Origin: Kazachstania africana CBS 2517
Taxonomy: Eukaryota; Ascomycota; Saccharomycetes; Saccharomycetales; Saccharomycetaceae
Direction: 5' to 3'
Length of the DNA stretch: 64,000 nt
Assembly (NCBI RefSeq): GCF_000304475.1
Contig: NC_018943.1
Coordinates: 620,001-684,000 of the forward strand
The position numbers were made by a program, and so were the translations under genes. The notes under the pieces were generated by a model. The model made no database searches and was not told the DNA's origin. It saw nothing but the letters and a program-made list of their open reading frames with translations. How positions within the stretch are numbered: position 1 is the first letter of the stretch; each line of letters opens with the position of its first letter. This document shows positions 11,901 to 20,954 of this stretch, piece by piece.

Positions 11901-13339
11901 AAGACGATAGTCAAGAAGACTCAATGATGTATCCGACAAAATCCAGCCAACAGTTCAATTTCTCTTCGGCAAGGCTTGCGTCAGTAAAGAAAATACCTCC
12001 ATCGATCATGCGTCTCGATCTCCCCACAAATCAGGATTTAAATGAAGAATACGGTTCTTCTTTCATAAGTCGTGATTTAGACGATATCTCAGACATCACC
12101 TTTGCAATGGAAATGCCAACGAACACATTCACAGCCCACGCCATTCATCTATCAAACAACAATTCGGTTGAAGAAGTGGCCTCTGACAAAGATGATCTCC
12201 GTAATGGTGAGCACGCAGATGATATTAAACAAATATCTGAAAGCGAAACATTCACTCCAAGAAGATCAAATGAAAATGATAGAATAAATATCTTTGAAGA
12301 TGCCTCTCTCAACTCTTCTTCGACAACCGCATCATCGTCATCCTCCAGAAGGTCAGAAACAAATGTTCACAAAAAGGTAGTCTCTATAGACACACTAAAT
12401 ACAACTAACCTTGTTACTCCAACTACCGATGTGAGAGTGAGTTTATACGTAAATCACAACAATGCAACTTCAAATAAGCCTCTTCCTCGTGAAACAACGG
12501 AAGAATTGATCTCAAGATTTAAATTTTTCCCAGATCGTCCTACTTCGCATGATCTTCACAAGAGACTCTCGATTTTTAAAAGTAACAATGGAATTCATAT
12601 GTCCCAGAGTGTTCTTTCGATGTTTAAAGATTTGGAAGAAGATCAAGATACTGTGGGGATCTCACAAGCCGATTTACTGGAATCTTCATTTGATACGAGC
12701 TTAAAGAAAGATAAAAAAACGAAAGACAATCGAGTAACGCTATTATTTGATGATGATGAGATCAACAAACCTTTAACTGAAACAGATCCAAAAGAAAAGG
12801 TGGATCAGCAAGAATATGCATCTGCCACTGATTTTGTTAATGAGACGAATAAGAAGAGCGTGGAAGGAAATATCCATTCGAAGAATGCCAAGAAGAAGGA
12901 TTTTGGAAATAAGACATCACCAGAAACAAAACTTATGGTGCGAGCTACAGATAGGACACAGAAAAAGCAAACATGGCTCAGTAAGTTATTTGGTGGATTT
13001 GGAACGCATTCTCACGTTAAATTAGTTCAAGATCATACTTCGAAAGTCCCCTTCGACGATGTACACTTGTTGATGCTGAATGAATTTGGGAAAAATGGTA
13101 TTGACTATCATTTGAGAAATCTAGATAGAAAAAATGGTACAGAAAGAGTAGAATATGACTGTAAATTTGTTCAAGGAAATTTCAGATTCAAGATCAAAAT
13201 TACATTTAACGGTAATTCCACAATTGTAACAGTAAAGAAGAGAAGCAAGAGCAACAAAAATAATGAATTTGTAAGATTCAATGACAATATTTCGCAGGTT
13301 TTAGACGCTCTCGAAAAGCATCAATGTTTGAAGACTTGA
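8993..13339 (+). CDS. HSL1: Bud-neck protein kinase Hsl1 (Nim1-related)
   Basis: Morphogenesis-checkpoint kinase at the septin ring. With Hsl7 it promotes Swe1 degradation and G2/M entry. The kinase domain spans about residues 91-375: GKGSSGRV glycine loop, AIKIV lysine, catalytic HRDLKPEN (Asp244), DFG at about 263 and ASPEIV. A long Ser/Asn-rich region follows, with an acidic patch (about 684-700). The C-terminal 110 residues (after about 1335) form a KA1-like lipid-binding domain. Length 1,448 against about 1,518 in S. cerevisiae. The anaphase-promoting complex signals are altered: no KEN tripeptide occurs anywhere, and the destruction-box region reads SRCNALKDITN (Arg774-Asn783), with Arg one place too early. 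The promoter has three SBF sites. Position matches YKL101W. Confidence 0.96.
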   Translation: MPSSVIRKPRLKKNTTLAQSAARKAMLRVSGLDQDFTSNLSNTSNTTPTVTHLERVVQSVSDATKRLSQAESTFSTVTKSSKRKSRDTVGPWKLGKTLGKGSSGRVRLAKNMETGQLAAIKIVPKTKIFRKQNDNSFQMSSYSSNDESPKHTNNNDTYSKINPYGIEREIVIMKLISHPNVMGLYEVWENKSELFLVLEYVDGGELFDYLVSRGKLSEREAVHYFKQIIEGVSYCHSFNICHRDLKPENLLLDKKINTIKIADFGMAALELPNKLLVTSCGSPHYASPEIVMGKSYHGSPSDVWSCGIILFALLTGHLPFNDDSIKKLLLKVQSGKFQMPQNISLEAEDLISRILVVDPEKRIQINDILIHPLIRKYEDNKTDSNNVSSYKKSSKSNSNLHILNDMGPSIVTLKARNEIDESILKNLQILWHGTSRELIISKLLQTPMSEEKLFYSLLLQYKKKNSIPLIQHTNHEASASNSPVSQSNSENGDTKSIRKPTTNDEWHAPKLDQKSQFSIPALVRQESATDVPSLPPAVSIFPASSSRSFRKSGSILSMSSKKSIKVSHSRTSLNKNLPFAKPVPPSVSKSSLHKSMSRKKLNGLGIALRTLKNSESKRSLYSLQSISKRSLNLNEYLVPDTQTESVPKVGNDFITSSIPPLPKLDSNNEFEILCEQILFGNALDEILEEEEKDEEMETNDTLRKIINNENSSSVGKFSKESLKGINNVTTTPNSTFNDSFNSTNLNSFDENLLETNSNSVRRTVQPLSLLDPSRCNALKDITNFNTQSVRVEGKTVKKSDHNGSYENKRIDSSRLKKPSVEEMRLPKKGYTNFQNIRISSAPNSNMVHQSLDPRRNFTQPEKAKVSSLLKHLVQKSNSNYNLVEKNRPGECLLKDSESSINSRLNSSRSDYNKFFDKMTLRTTTTNASIETGRDPSILAHSSTLQKPLVSLPSAMLNQSTTFRDLSKFLEDDSQEDSMMYPTKSSQQFNFSSARLASVKKIPPSIMRLDLPTNQDLNEEYGSSFISRDLDDISDITFAMEMPTNTFTAHAIHLSNNNSVEEVASDKDDLRNGEHADDIKQISESETFTPRRSNENDRINIFEDASLNSSSTTASSSSSRRSETNVHKKVVSIDTLNTTNLVTPTTDVRVSLYVNHNNATSNKPLPRETTEELISRFKFFPDRPTSHDLHKRLSIFKSNNGIHMSQSVLSMFKDLEEDQDTVGISQADLLESSFDTSLKKDKKTKDNRVTLLFDDDEINKPLTETDPKEKVDQQEYASATDFVNETNKKSVEGNIHSKNAKKKDFGNKTSPETKLMVRATDRTQKKQTWLSKLFGGFGTHSHVKLVQDHTSKVPFDDVHLLMLNEFGKNGIDYHLRNLDRKNGTERVEYDCKFVQGNFRFKIKITFNGNSTIVTVKKRSKSNKNNEFVRFNDNISQVLDALEKHQCLKT

Positions 13340-13472
13340 AGGTATAGGGTTATATAATTGTAGCATTAAACTTTAATAATATTAAGAATATAGGAAAGTG
13401 AACTTTTCATATATTATAAGAAAAATGTAAAAATATTGATGATAAATATCCTTCATAATGCAAGAAAGTCTG

Positions 13473-14984
13473 TTAATCATTAGTATCTTCCAAAGCATCA
13501 ATATCGTTGTCCATAATCGATTCATCAGTATATTCAGGATCGTCAAGGTATTCTTGATTTGCAATCAAATCCTCTAGAACCAGATATGTCAAATACGACA
13601 ATTCTTCTCCAATCTCTTCGTTTTCGTTGACATTATCAGGAAATTTCTCAAGTCCATTGCTGTAATAGTCAAATTTCCAAAAGCGGTTGAAGCAACTGTC
13701 ATGCAAAGCTAGAAACATGGTTGATACTAACATATAGCCGATTACAAAGAGTTCATGAGGTAATGACTCGATGTGTAACTTATAGCGGCACCCCGTTGTG
13801 ATCAGCATTCCTATAGCATAGCTAACCATGGCATTAATAAAGTATTTTAAATCAACGTTCCAATTTAAAAAATGGAATTCTTGTTCTTCATGATGTAAAT
13901 ACCACCTCCATATATCAAACCTGTAACATAGAGCGATAAAAGAGCCAGGTAATGCTGTATTCAAAAAATCAGCAAAGGATAACTCTGGAGGACGATTGGC
14001 ACTTGTAAAAAAAGGAGAAAACCTGCCAAAGTGCTTCCCAAATATGCCGTTCAAGGCTGACACTGCGACATAGACAAGTATTGTAATAAGAGCATTTCTC
14101 AAATTGGTTAAAGGAATATGATCAATAAGCACAACATTGTAGCCTAAAATTATTAGATTAAGACACTTTAGACTTTGCGGATTCTTATAAGAACTGACTG
14201 TTAAAGCAAGTGACAATACGCATGAAAAAATTATGAGAAGCCACTGCTGTACTGTCATTTTATAGTCTTTCATTGAACCAGCATTTCTTTGTAATCTTTT
14301 TGCGATGGAATCGTTTGCATTATTCTCGTTAAAATACGACGCCATCATACGGTATATAGGAATCTTTTTCACTATGAAATGTGCATTTCTTTTGATGATG
14401 GTTAAGATATTATAATACAACATTCCGCCTGTAATAAATTGTAAAGAGATTGTCGACACTCTTAAATATGACAAATAATAGGAAGCATAATTTGCTGGGG
14501 ATAATTTGCTTAAAACAACTTCAACCATCTTTGGCACGTTAAAATATAGTAAGAAGAAATACAGTAAGCTTAGCCACTGTTTTGCATAATTGGTATTTTG
14601 TGTGTCTTTGGACCAAATCAATAAATCAGATGAATCGAATAAAGCATGGGAATTTGTAGGCGGTAGTGCAGTCCCAGGCATTTTTTTTATTGATTGCACC
14701 GAAGCAATTAAAGCAGATGAAATTATCAAAAGCCCTACGTATACATCATGATCTATGATAATAGACCTAACACAATTATACAATACGGGAACGTTTTGAA
14801 TTAAGGGAATTTTGCTAATTGATTCAAACGGTTTTTTACTATGTTCTTTTGTGACTAGGTCATTTATCTTCGAGAACACTTTTTCTAACTCTTCATTTCT
14901 TTCATTTGGAGTTATTGCATTATGTTTAATGGAATCAAAAAATATTGAGGCTTTTTTATTGATTAAGTCTAGATAACTGCCCAT
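13473..14984 (-). CDS. YPF1: Signal-peptide-peptidase homologue (Ypf1) lacking catalytic motifs
   Basis: 503-residue multi-pass membrane protein at the position of YKL100C (YPF1), the yeast ER intramembrane aspartyl protease of the presenilin/SPP family. About eight or nine hydrophobic segments lie between residues 80 and 430. Family likeness is clear in LPGSFIALCYRFDIW (345-359), which follows the GxGD motif in active members. The active-site motifs themselves are gone. The first Asp (YD) is YV at 305-306, codon GTC. The GxGD position reads DFLN or, with a gap, SFAD (336-342). The PAL motif is PHE (409-411). The frame is intact with an ordinary acidic C-tail, so this looks like a maintained pseudoprotease rather than a decaying pseudogene. 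S. cerevisiae Ypf1 is 587 residues. Orthology rests on gene order plus partial similarity. Confidence 0.8.
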   Translation of the reverse strand: MGSYLDLINKKASIFFDSIKHNAITPNERNEELEKVFSKINDLVTKEHSKKPFESISKIPLIQNVPVLYNCVRSIIIDHDVYVGLLIISSALIASVQSIKKMPGTALPPTNSHALFDSSDLLIWSKDTQNTNYAKQWLSLLYFFLLYFNVPKMVEVVLSKLSPANYASYYLSYLRVSTISLQFITGGMLYYNILTIIKRNAHFIVKKIPIYRMMASYFNENNANDSIAKRLQRNAGSMKDYKMTVQQWLLIIFSCVLSLALTVSSYKNPQSLKCLNLIILGYNVVLIDHIPLTNLRNALITILVYVAVSALNGIFGKHFGRFSPFFTSANRPPELSFADFLNTALPGSFIALCYRFDIWRWYLHHEEQEFHFLNWNVDLKYFINAMVSYAIGMLITTGCRYKLHIESLPHELFVIGYMLVSTMFLALHDSCFNRFWKFDYYSNGLEKFPDNVNENEEIGEELSYLTYLVLEDLIANQEYLDDPEYTDESIMDNDIDALEDTND

Positions 14985-15328
14985 TTTTTAGCGTATATGT
15001 TTAGATACTTTCCTCTTGTCGAGCATATAAGGGTATCCGGAGCAAGACTACAGGGCCTTTATATGTTATTTTCTGGAACTTAAAAACCGCTTTGACGTTG
15101 ATCCATTTGAATATTGAAATGAAAATCCCGAGGAGCCACTTCAAAGGGCCCAAATTTATAAGAGCAGGAGCAAGAAAAGAAATTAGAGCCACCAGGTATC
15201 TTACAGTGTTGAGGAGTGTAGAAAACTCTTTAAGATATAAAATAGGTTACACAAATAAAAATCTATGAAATATTTTTGAATGGTGTGAAATGACTTGATA
15301 TTATGCTACAGGAATTATTTAAAAGATA

Positions 15329-16075
15329 CTAACGCTTACGTTGGTTCTTCCATTTAAAAGACACATTCCCCTTAGAGTCTGTCACCTTCTTTTTAGAACC
15401 TTTCTTCATTACTTCCCTCTGCAAATCCATTCTCTGCTGAACTCCCTTAAGTTTTTGTTCTCTTTCCATATGTTGTTTTACTATCTTAAATTTTTTCAAT
15501 TTCTTCTTTTCAAGAGATTCTTTTGGCATAATTGCAGAAGACGACATAGAACCATTAGAAGTCAGCTGATCCCTTGTGAGTCTATTTTCACGACGTTCTA
15601 ACATTTCAGAAGTTGTATTAAAATGTTTCTCTGGAACAAATTCTTCCATTTCCTTTTGATTATCAACAAAAACTGTGTGTCTACCGTTTGCTTGAAACAT
15701 TAAGTCTTTGGATTTTTTGTCCAGTTTCTTTAATTCTATTTGTCTTAGTGTTCTAACATAATTACTATCTTGTGTTTTAAGTAATTTAACTTGGTCTGTA
15801 CTTAGAGATTCATCTTCTTCGGCAGAGCGACGTGATGTTATGAGGAGACCTTTCTCATCCACTTTTCTTGAGTGCATAGCATGATAATATTCATCTGGAT
15901 TTCTTTCTTTGGCCTTACTTCTAAGAACCTTTAATGTATTTTCCTTTCTATGATAATCTTGAGCACGCTTGACATAGTCTTTATGCTTCTCTAAAAAACC
16001 TAGTCTAGCACGGCTAGTAACTTGAGAACGCTCCCTATGCTGCTTCTTTTGGACGTCATGTACAAGTTTAGCCAT
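15329..16075 (-). CDS. UTP11: SSU processome protein Utp11
   Basis: Component of the U3-containing small-subunit processome, needed for 18S rRNA maturation in the nucleolus. The protein is 248 residues, very basic and helical. It opens MAKLVHDVQKKQHRERSQ, followed by RARLGFLEKHKDYVKRAQDYH and KAKERNPDEYYHAMHSRKVD, the conserved N-terminal block of the Utp11 family. The C-terminus is Lys/Arg-rich (KGSKKKVTDSKGNVSFKWK), which fits RNA binding. S. cerevisiae Utp11 is 250 residues, and YKL099C sits in the same place and orientation. The start at 16075 is the first ATG of the conserved block. Confidence 0.96.
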   Translation of the reverse strand: MAKLVHDVQKKQHRERSQVTSRARLGFLEKHKDYVKRAQDYHRKENTLKVLRSKAKERNPDEYYHAMHSRKVDEKGLLITSRRSAEEDESLSTDQVKLLKTQDSNYVRTLRQIELKKLDKKSKDLMFQANGRHTVFVDNQKEMEEFVPEKHFNTTSEMLERRENRLTRDQLTSNGSMSSSAIMPKESLEKKKLKKFKIVKQHMEREQKLKGVQQRMDLQREVMKKGSKKKVTDSKGNVSFKWKNQRKR

Positions 16076-16321
16076 TTTTTATCGAGTAACTTTGAAATGA
16101 GTTAGTCCTACAGAGCTTTGACAATTTAACTGATGGGGTTTATCACTACTACTTTTCTTTCATAAATTTGAGATGAGCTTTAAAATTTTTTTAAGCGCAG
16201 CGATAATAATTTCATTATCAAATTGTATTAATTTCACGTTTAACATGACAAGCCTTGGAAAGAACCAACATATACGTCAATTCAAGGTCTAACAAAGAGT
16301 GAAACTTCGTTATTTGACGAG

Positions 16322-17344
16322 ATGCATAGCTTAGATGATGCCTCTAATGCTCTCATGGATTTTGAAACATGTTTAAGATACAGTGTTGAGACGAAGAAAA
16401 GTTTCATATGTCTAGTGAGAAGAGTTAGAGATCTTAATGAAGAGGGTTTAGTGCAAGGAATACAAAAATCAATAGAGAGACTTTATAAAAATGACTTTGT
16501 GGCGTGTTCTGTTTTGAAAGATATAGTTACATCGAAGCCAATTTTTGGAGACCAAGAAATAACATTCAATATTATACCCAACTTGAATCTTCTGTCAAAT
16601 GAAGAACAACTCGATCTTACGAGACGTATGAGGCGAAATGAAATGCCATTTGAAAAACAGTTAAAATTTCAGTTGTATATGGGTATAGTATTTTGGGATC
16701 ATACTAGCGCTGAAGATTCAGATATACAGAGTAATATTGAAAATGATTTGGTCCGTTCTATCTTTCAAGTTGAAAATACTTTGAGACAAAAGTTTTGGTT
16801 ATGTTGCTCTTTAAGTCAGTTCACGAATGAAGGGTATAGTGATGGCTCTAGTGGTTATGCAAGTGAATGGGAAAGTCTATATGATGAACCAGTGATAAGC
16901 GAAAAGACACAAGAGAAAAGTTCAGCGAAACTTGAAGATGTATATGTTCAATCTTCAATCCGAAGGTACATCCTTGATATAATGGTACATATCCGCATGC
17001 ATAGGTTAGCTTATAACGCTAAAGGTGGGGGAGCACATACACGATCCTTGGCTGATGTCCTTTTGTTATCAAAATTGATAAGCCGAGATTGTAAAAGAGC
17101 ATTTGTAACACCGAAGGAAGTGAAAGCAGCAGCTGTTTGGTATTTCCCCATGCATATATGTCTGATTTCAAGAGCATCGATGGACACAAGTATCCTTTAT
17201 GGAAGTAGGAAGGAATTAGTCCAGCAATTCCTGGAAAAAATAGTGCAAGTAAAAAATATCAAACAGAGAGAGCTTAATAACCCACTATTTTTAGAATATC
17301 TTGTCGTCAAAGATGTTTTGACCAAAATCGTACCTCCGATATAG
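16322..17344 (+). CDS. MTC2: Mtc2-like protein (maintenance of telomere capping)
   Basis: 340 residues, no signal peptide and no membrane segment. It lies between UTP11 and CWP1, where S. cerevisiae has YKL098W (MTC2, about 357 residues). MTC2 is known from genetic interaction with the telomere-capping mutant cdc13-1; its biochemical role is not established. A remote likeness to MoxR/AAA-type ATPases has been suggested for the family, but I see no clean Walker A motif here. The visible part is mostly helical with a basic stretch DLTRRMRRNEMPFEKQLKFQ, a Ser/Gly-rich loop near 180 and a C-terminal helical region. The call rests on position and length, with general sequence character. Confidence 0.8.
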   Translation: MHSLDDASNALMDFETCLRYSVETKKSFICLVRRVRDLNEEGLVQGIQKSIERLYKNDFVACSVLKDIVTSKPIFGDQEITFNIIPNLNLLSNEEQLDLTRRMRRNEMPFEKQLKFQLYMGIVFWDHTSAEDSDIQSNIENDLVRSIFQVENTLRQKFWLCCSLSQFTNEGYSDGSSGYASEWESLYDEPVISEKTQEKSSAKLEDVYVQSSIRRYILDIMVHIRMHRLAYNAKGGGAHTRSLADVLLLSKLISRDCKRAFVTPKEVKAAAVWYFPMHICLISRASMDTSILYGSRKELVQQFLEKIVQVKNIKQRELNNPLFLEYLVVKDVLTKIVPPI

Positions 17345-18464
17345 CTAGCGAAAAAGAAAACAGCGGATCCAAGAAAGTTTATCAATTAGTTTCCATAACG
17401 AGGTGGTGCTATCCAAATTGTTTGTTTATTTTTCTTCTTTCAACCAATATTGTGGACTTTCCCAGCTTTCCCAGCTGAAACAATGATCTTAATTGGGAAA
17501 AGGCACATACAAAAACAAAAAATAATTTTTTTCAAGGAAAGAATGATATTATCTAAATAGTATTGTTAGCCAATAAGTAATCGAAGTGCAGGCCTGTGCA
17601 CAATAGATATCTACAAATAGATGCTATATGTATATTCCTATTTCTCTATGCCCAATGACTGGAGAGGGTAAATAGTTGAAACTAAATCTATTTTCGATGG
17701 ACAGCCTGATAACTTTGAACCCAGCATGCGTTTCGTAATGGTTCATTTTGTATGGATTGAGCCATCTCCACGCTGTAACAGGCTACAGTCCATTGTACTT
17801 TACTAATAAACTCTATATGTGCAGGGTTAGTATCGTCTCATTCTTCCATTTTTACTTGAAGCGGGAAAGTCTATTCAAATAGGGTAATTTGTAGACAAAA
17901 TGGAAATGACGAAAAACTCGTTTCGTATATTTCGAATTCATGGAATTGCCAAATCCGGAAAAATGGAAACCCTACTCCTCAGTAAAGGAAGATCTTTTTA
18001 CATTTCTGGTAATAATTTTTTCGAATATCTCTCTTTTTGGAATAACAAAACATGGTTTTACCGCCGTTCTCCAAAAAATCGTCATAACAGGGAGAGATAT
18101 CGTACATGGTCCCTGTCCTACTCATCCACTTTTTTTGTTGCTATATTTGTTTCGCTCCTCTCCTTTCTTGGCCCATTTCAAAGGGGAAAAATACTAACTT
18201 ATGTGTTTGCTAATTTTAGAACTGCTGGAATATGCAAGATAATAACAAGTTATTTTTATCCTATGACGTAATTTTTTTTTTTTGTTCCTTGTTAACAGTT
18301 CCAACTGATGTAGATTGTAGATTTACCATCTAATTCGAAATATATAAATGGATGGGAAAACTCGTTCCATTTAAGATAATTTTAAATCTCCTTTAGAATT
18401 AATCTTTTTGTAACGCACAAAATCATCAACTCCAAACTTCTCCACTTCTCAAATAATTATCAAA
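17345..18464. other. Intergenic: MTC2 3' end and CWP1 promoter
   Basis: 1,120 bp. Just after MTC2 there is a direct repeat CTTTCCCAGCTTTCCCAGCT (about 17456-17475). A TATA element (TATATAAA) lies at 18341-18348, 117 bp before the CWP1 start, fitting a strongly expressed cell-wall gene. Two overlapping frames of 85 and 123 codons (17900-18271) have no conserved features. In S. cerevisiae this interval holds only a dubious ORF (YKL097C). Confidence 0.5.
18341..18348 (+). promoter_or_regulatory. TATA box of CWP1
   Basis: TATATAAA 117 bp upstream of the CWP1 ATG, within the usual yeast TATA-to-start range. The 5' leader after it is A/C-rich, as expected for a highly expressed gene. Confidence 0.6.
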
Positions 18465-19139
18465 ATGAAATTCACTTCCAACATTGCCTTCGCTTTATTC
18501 GTCTTAGCTAAATTGATTGTAGCTGATTCCGAAACTTTCGGTTTAATCACTATTCGTTCTGGTTCTGCACTACAATACGCTGGTGTCACTAGTGTTGATG
18601 GTACTTTAAATCTTGGAGGAAGCAATGGTTTAAGCGGTACTGTCACCGATGCCGGAAAATTAAAGTTATCTGATGATACTTATGCTGTTGTTCAAGCCGA
18701 TGGTACTATCAAGGAAGGTTCTGAATCTGACGGGACTACCGGCTTCTCTGTTACTGGTGGCCGTTTAGCATACAATGGTTCCACCGGTTTCTACGGTGTC
18801 GCCTCCGGTAGCTCTTACATTTTATCTACTTCAGACACTAGCGGTCTAGGTATTGTACTAAGAGCTCAGACTACATCTGGTCTTGCTGCGGACTTCACTC
18901 CATCTGGCTCTTCTTCTGATTCTAGTTCTTCCGCTGACGCAGCCGCTTCTTCTTCCGTCGCTTCTACGGTCAGTACCGCCGCTGCTGCTGCAAGTACTGT
19001 TGCTGCTGTATCTCAAATTACCGATGGTCAAATTCAAGCAACTACTGCTACTATTGCTCAACAATCTACTAACGGTGCCGCCAAGGCTGCTGCTGGCTTA
19101 GGTGCTGGCGCCATTGCCGCAGCCGCCTTATTATTGTAA
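18465..19139 (+). CDS. CWP1: GPI-anchored cell-wall mannoprotein Cwp1
   Basis: 224-residue wall protein linked to beta-1,6-glucan through a GPI remnant and to beta-1,3-glucan through a PIR motif. A signal peptide spans residues 1-20 (cleavage after LIVA, before DSETFG). The folded part (21-145) keeps the Cwp1 pattern SETFGLITIRSGSALQY, DGTIKEGSESD and ADFTPS. A short Ser/Ala-rich stalk follows. The PIR element SQITDGQIQA (183-192) matches the S. cerevisiae one. A GPI signal ends the protein, with probable omega site Asn203-Gly204 and a hydrophobic tail ending ALLL. S. cerevisiae Cwp1 is 239 residues. Its neighbour CWP2 (YKL096W-A) is absent here. Confidence 0.95.
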   Translation: MKFTSNIAFALFVLAKLIVADSETFGLITIRSGSALQYAGVTSVDGTLNLGGSNGLSGTVTDAGKLKLSDDTYAVVQADGTIKEGSESDGTTGFSVTGGRLAYNGSTGFYGVASGSSYILSTSDTSGLGIVLRAQTTSGLAADFTPSGSSSDSSSSADAAASSSVASTVSTAAAAASTVAAVSQITDGQIQATTATIAQQSTNGAAKAAAGLGAGAIAAAALLL

Positions 19140-19606
19140 GGAATGTCTTAAGCTTTCTATAAACAACAAAAATAACACACTCTGTTGACTAATGATGATA
19201 CTATGATGCAACCTAAATAATTAGAAAAAAGCGTTATATTGAAGCGTGTGTTAATTTCTTTATTGTATTTGAACTTAACCATGACGCGTTTCGATATCCA
19301 TATATGTACATAAAACTCTGTATAAGAAAGAAAAAAAGAATATAATTAACTTGTTTTATTTGAGAGCGGTTGCTTTAACATCATTTATAAATTAGTAGCT
19401 ATGTACAATCCTACAACTCCACATTGTTCAGTCCTGCGCATTTTACGTTGTTTTTTTTAATGATTAATATGAGATACTTGAACGGCCGATGGAAGACGAA
19501 AAGTTCATTAAAAAAAGTTATAATAGTAGTTTAACGTACTTCACCGTCAAAACATTAATACTTAGCTGACAAGTCAGTTGCCTCATTTTTAGACTGATAA
19601 AGAAAG
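19140..19606. other. Intergenic: CWP1-YJU2, no CWP2
   Basis: 467 bp. In S. cerevisiae the small GPI protein gene CWP2 lies in this interval. I find no signal peptide, Ser/Ala stalk or GPI tail in any forward frame, so CWP2 appears to be missing. The sequence is A/T-rich, with a possible CWP1 poly(A) region (TATATGTACATAAA, near 19300). Confidence 0.55.
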
Positions 19607-20443
19607 ATGTCAGAAAGAAAAGCTCTTAACAAATACTATCCCCCCGATTATGATCCTATAGCTGCCGAAAAGGCAGCTCGGAAGATGTCTAAGAGTTTGA
19701 AGAACATTAAGAAGGATTCTGTAACAATTAGATTGATGACCCCATTTAGTATGACATGTTCTGTTTGTTCAGAGTTTATCTCGAAAAGTCGTAAGTTCAA
19801 TGGTAAAAAAGAATTACTACCAAATAAATATTTGGAAAAGATAAAGGTTTACAAATTTACAATTAGATGTCCAAGGTGCACCAATAGTATTTCTTTTAGA
19901 ACTGATCCTAAAAGTGCAGACTATGTTATGGAATCAGGTGGGATAAGAAGTTACGTGAAAAGAAAGGAGGAGGAGTTTAAAAGTAAAGAAGAAAGTGTAG
20001 ATGAAACACTTGAACGACTGGCTAAGAGAAACGAAGAGGAAGAGGAGAACACTTCAGAAAAGAACACTGGAGATGATAAAATGGAGGTATTGGAACAGAG
20101 ACTAGCAAAACTACAGAAAACACAGGAGGATGAGGCTGAAATAGAAAATTTGAGGAAGGCTAATTATCAGAGAATGCAAAGAGCTAGCGACATGTTACAG
20201 GATACAGATAATAGGCTAGATACGGATTCAGATGAATTAGATATAATTTCTAGGAATGCGTTCAAAAATTTTGCGAATTCAAATTTCAATGCTCCAGCTA
20301 ATATAGCATCTTCAAGTACAAAAGCTCAGGATTCCGGCAAAATAGACGTCAAAGAACTTGTTCAAAGAAGAAACAAAATAAAGCTAAAGAAGCATGGGAC
20401 TAATAAAAAAAATGCACTTGGAATAGTTGGTAAAAAAAGATGA
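19607..20443 (+). CDS. YJU2: Splicing factor Yju2 (CCDC94 family)
   Basis: 278 residues, the same length as S. cerevisiae Yju2. It acts in the spliceosome at the first catalytic step, joining through the Prp19 (NTC) complex and binding near the branch helix. The N-terminus MSERKALNKYYPPDYDP is the family hallmark that reaches the active site. Two CxxC pairs (Cys51/Cys54 and Cys88/Cys91) form the zinc site. The middle (130-200) is a charged coiled coil and the C-terminus is a basic tail with KRR-type clusters. Position matches YKL095W. The first ATG opens the conserved N-terminus. Confidence 0.96.
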   Translation: MSERKALNKYYPPDYDPIAAEKAARKMSKSLKNIKKDSVTIRLMTPFSMTCSVCSEFISKSRKFNGKKELLPNKYLEKIKVYKFTIRCPRCTNSISFRTDPKSADYVMESGGIRSYVKRKEEEFKSKEESVDETLERLAKRNEEEEENTSEKNTGDDKMEVLEQRLAKLQKTQEDEAEIENLRKANYQRMQRASDMLQDTDNRLDTDSDELDIISRNAFKNFANSNFNAPANIASSSTKAQDSGKIDVKELVQRRNKIKLKKHGTNKKNALGIVGKKR

Positions 20444-20954
20444 AGATGCGTTTTTTAATAGAAGTGAGAAGTGTCCAGAAATCTGCCGCCAGATTATCTC
20501 CTTTAGATTCAATCAAAAACGTGCATGCCTTGTACTGGCCTGTTAAGTACAGATAGGCAGAATATTTGGTTACATACAATATTGACTCGCACTACGGAAC
20601 TATTAAACTAGTGAAATTGCATTTGCAAGAAAACGTCACTCAACAATCATATCTTTCAGCTTCTTCAAGCTTCAATGTAACCTGAATTATACGTCATTAA
20701 CATCCTCCCATATGAAAGTTTATATATAGTTGTCAACTATATTTATATAATAGTCAGCTCGATAGTAAAATATTCTTAGTTCTACCCGGCTTTTTTTTCA
20801 ATTTTCAACAAAAATGATAATAGACCAAATCTCATTGACTTTTTAAATGATAAATGTAGTAATAATTACAAGAAGCCGACGTAACATTTTTTAGTTCGCT
20901 TCTTTGATTTTAATTTATAATCTTGTACAATTGGTGCGCATCAAATTATTTAAT
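20444..20954. other. Intergenic: YJU2-YJU3
   Basis: 511 bp of A/T-rich DNA with the YJU3 promoter. TATATATAG lies near 20720, about 230 bp before the YJU3 start. A T9 run is near 20793. Nothing else conserved is seen. Confidence 0.45.

Noticed and set aside
15001..15192. 63-codon minus-strand ORF with a hydrophobic N-terminus just upstream of the YPF1 homologue
   Set aside because: No recognisable motif. The downstream gene already has a good start with an N-terminus resembling its family, so this is not a missing first part.
17900..18271. 123-codon ORF upstream of CWP1
   Set aside because: Overlaps another frame of similar quality, has no conserved motif and lies where relatives have only a dubious ORF.
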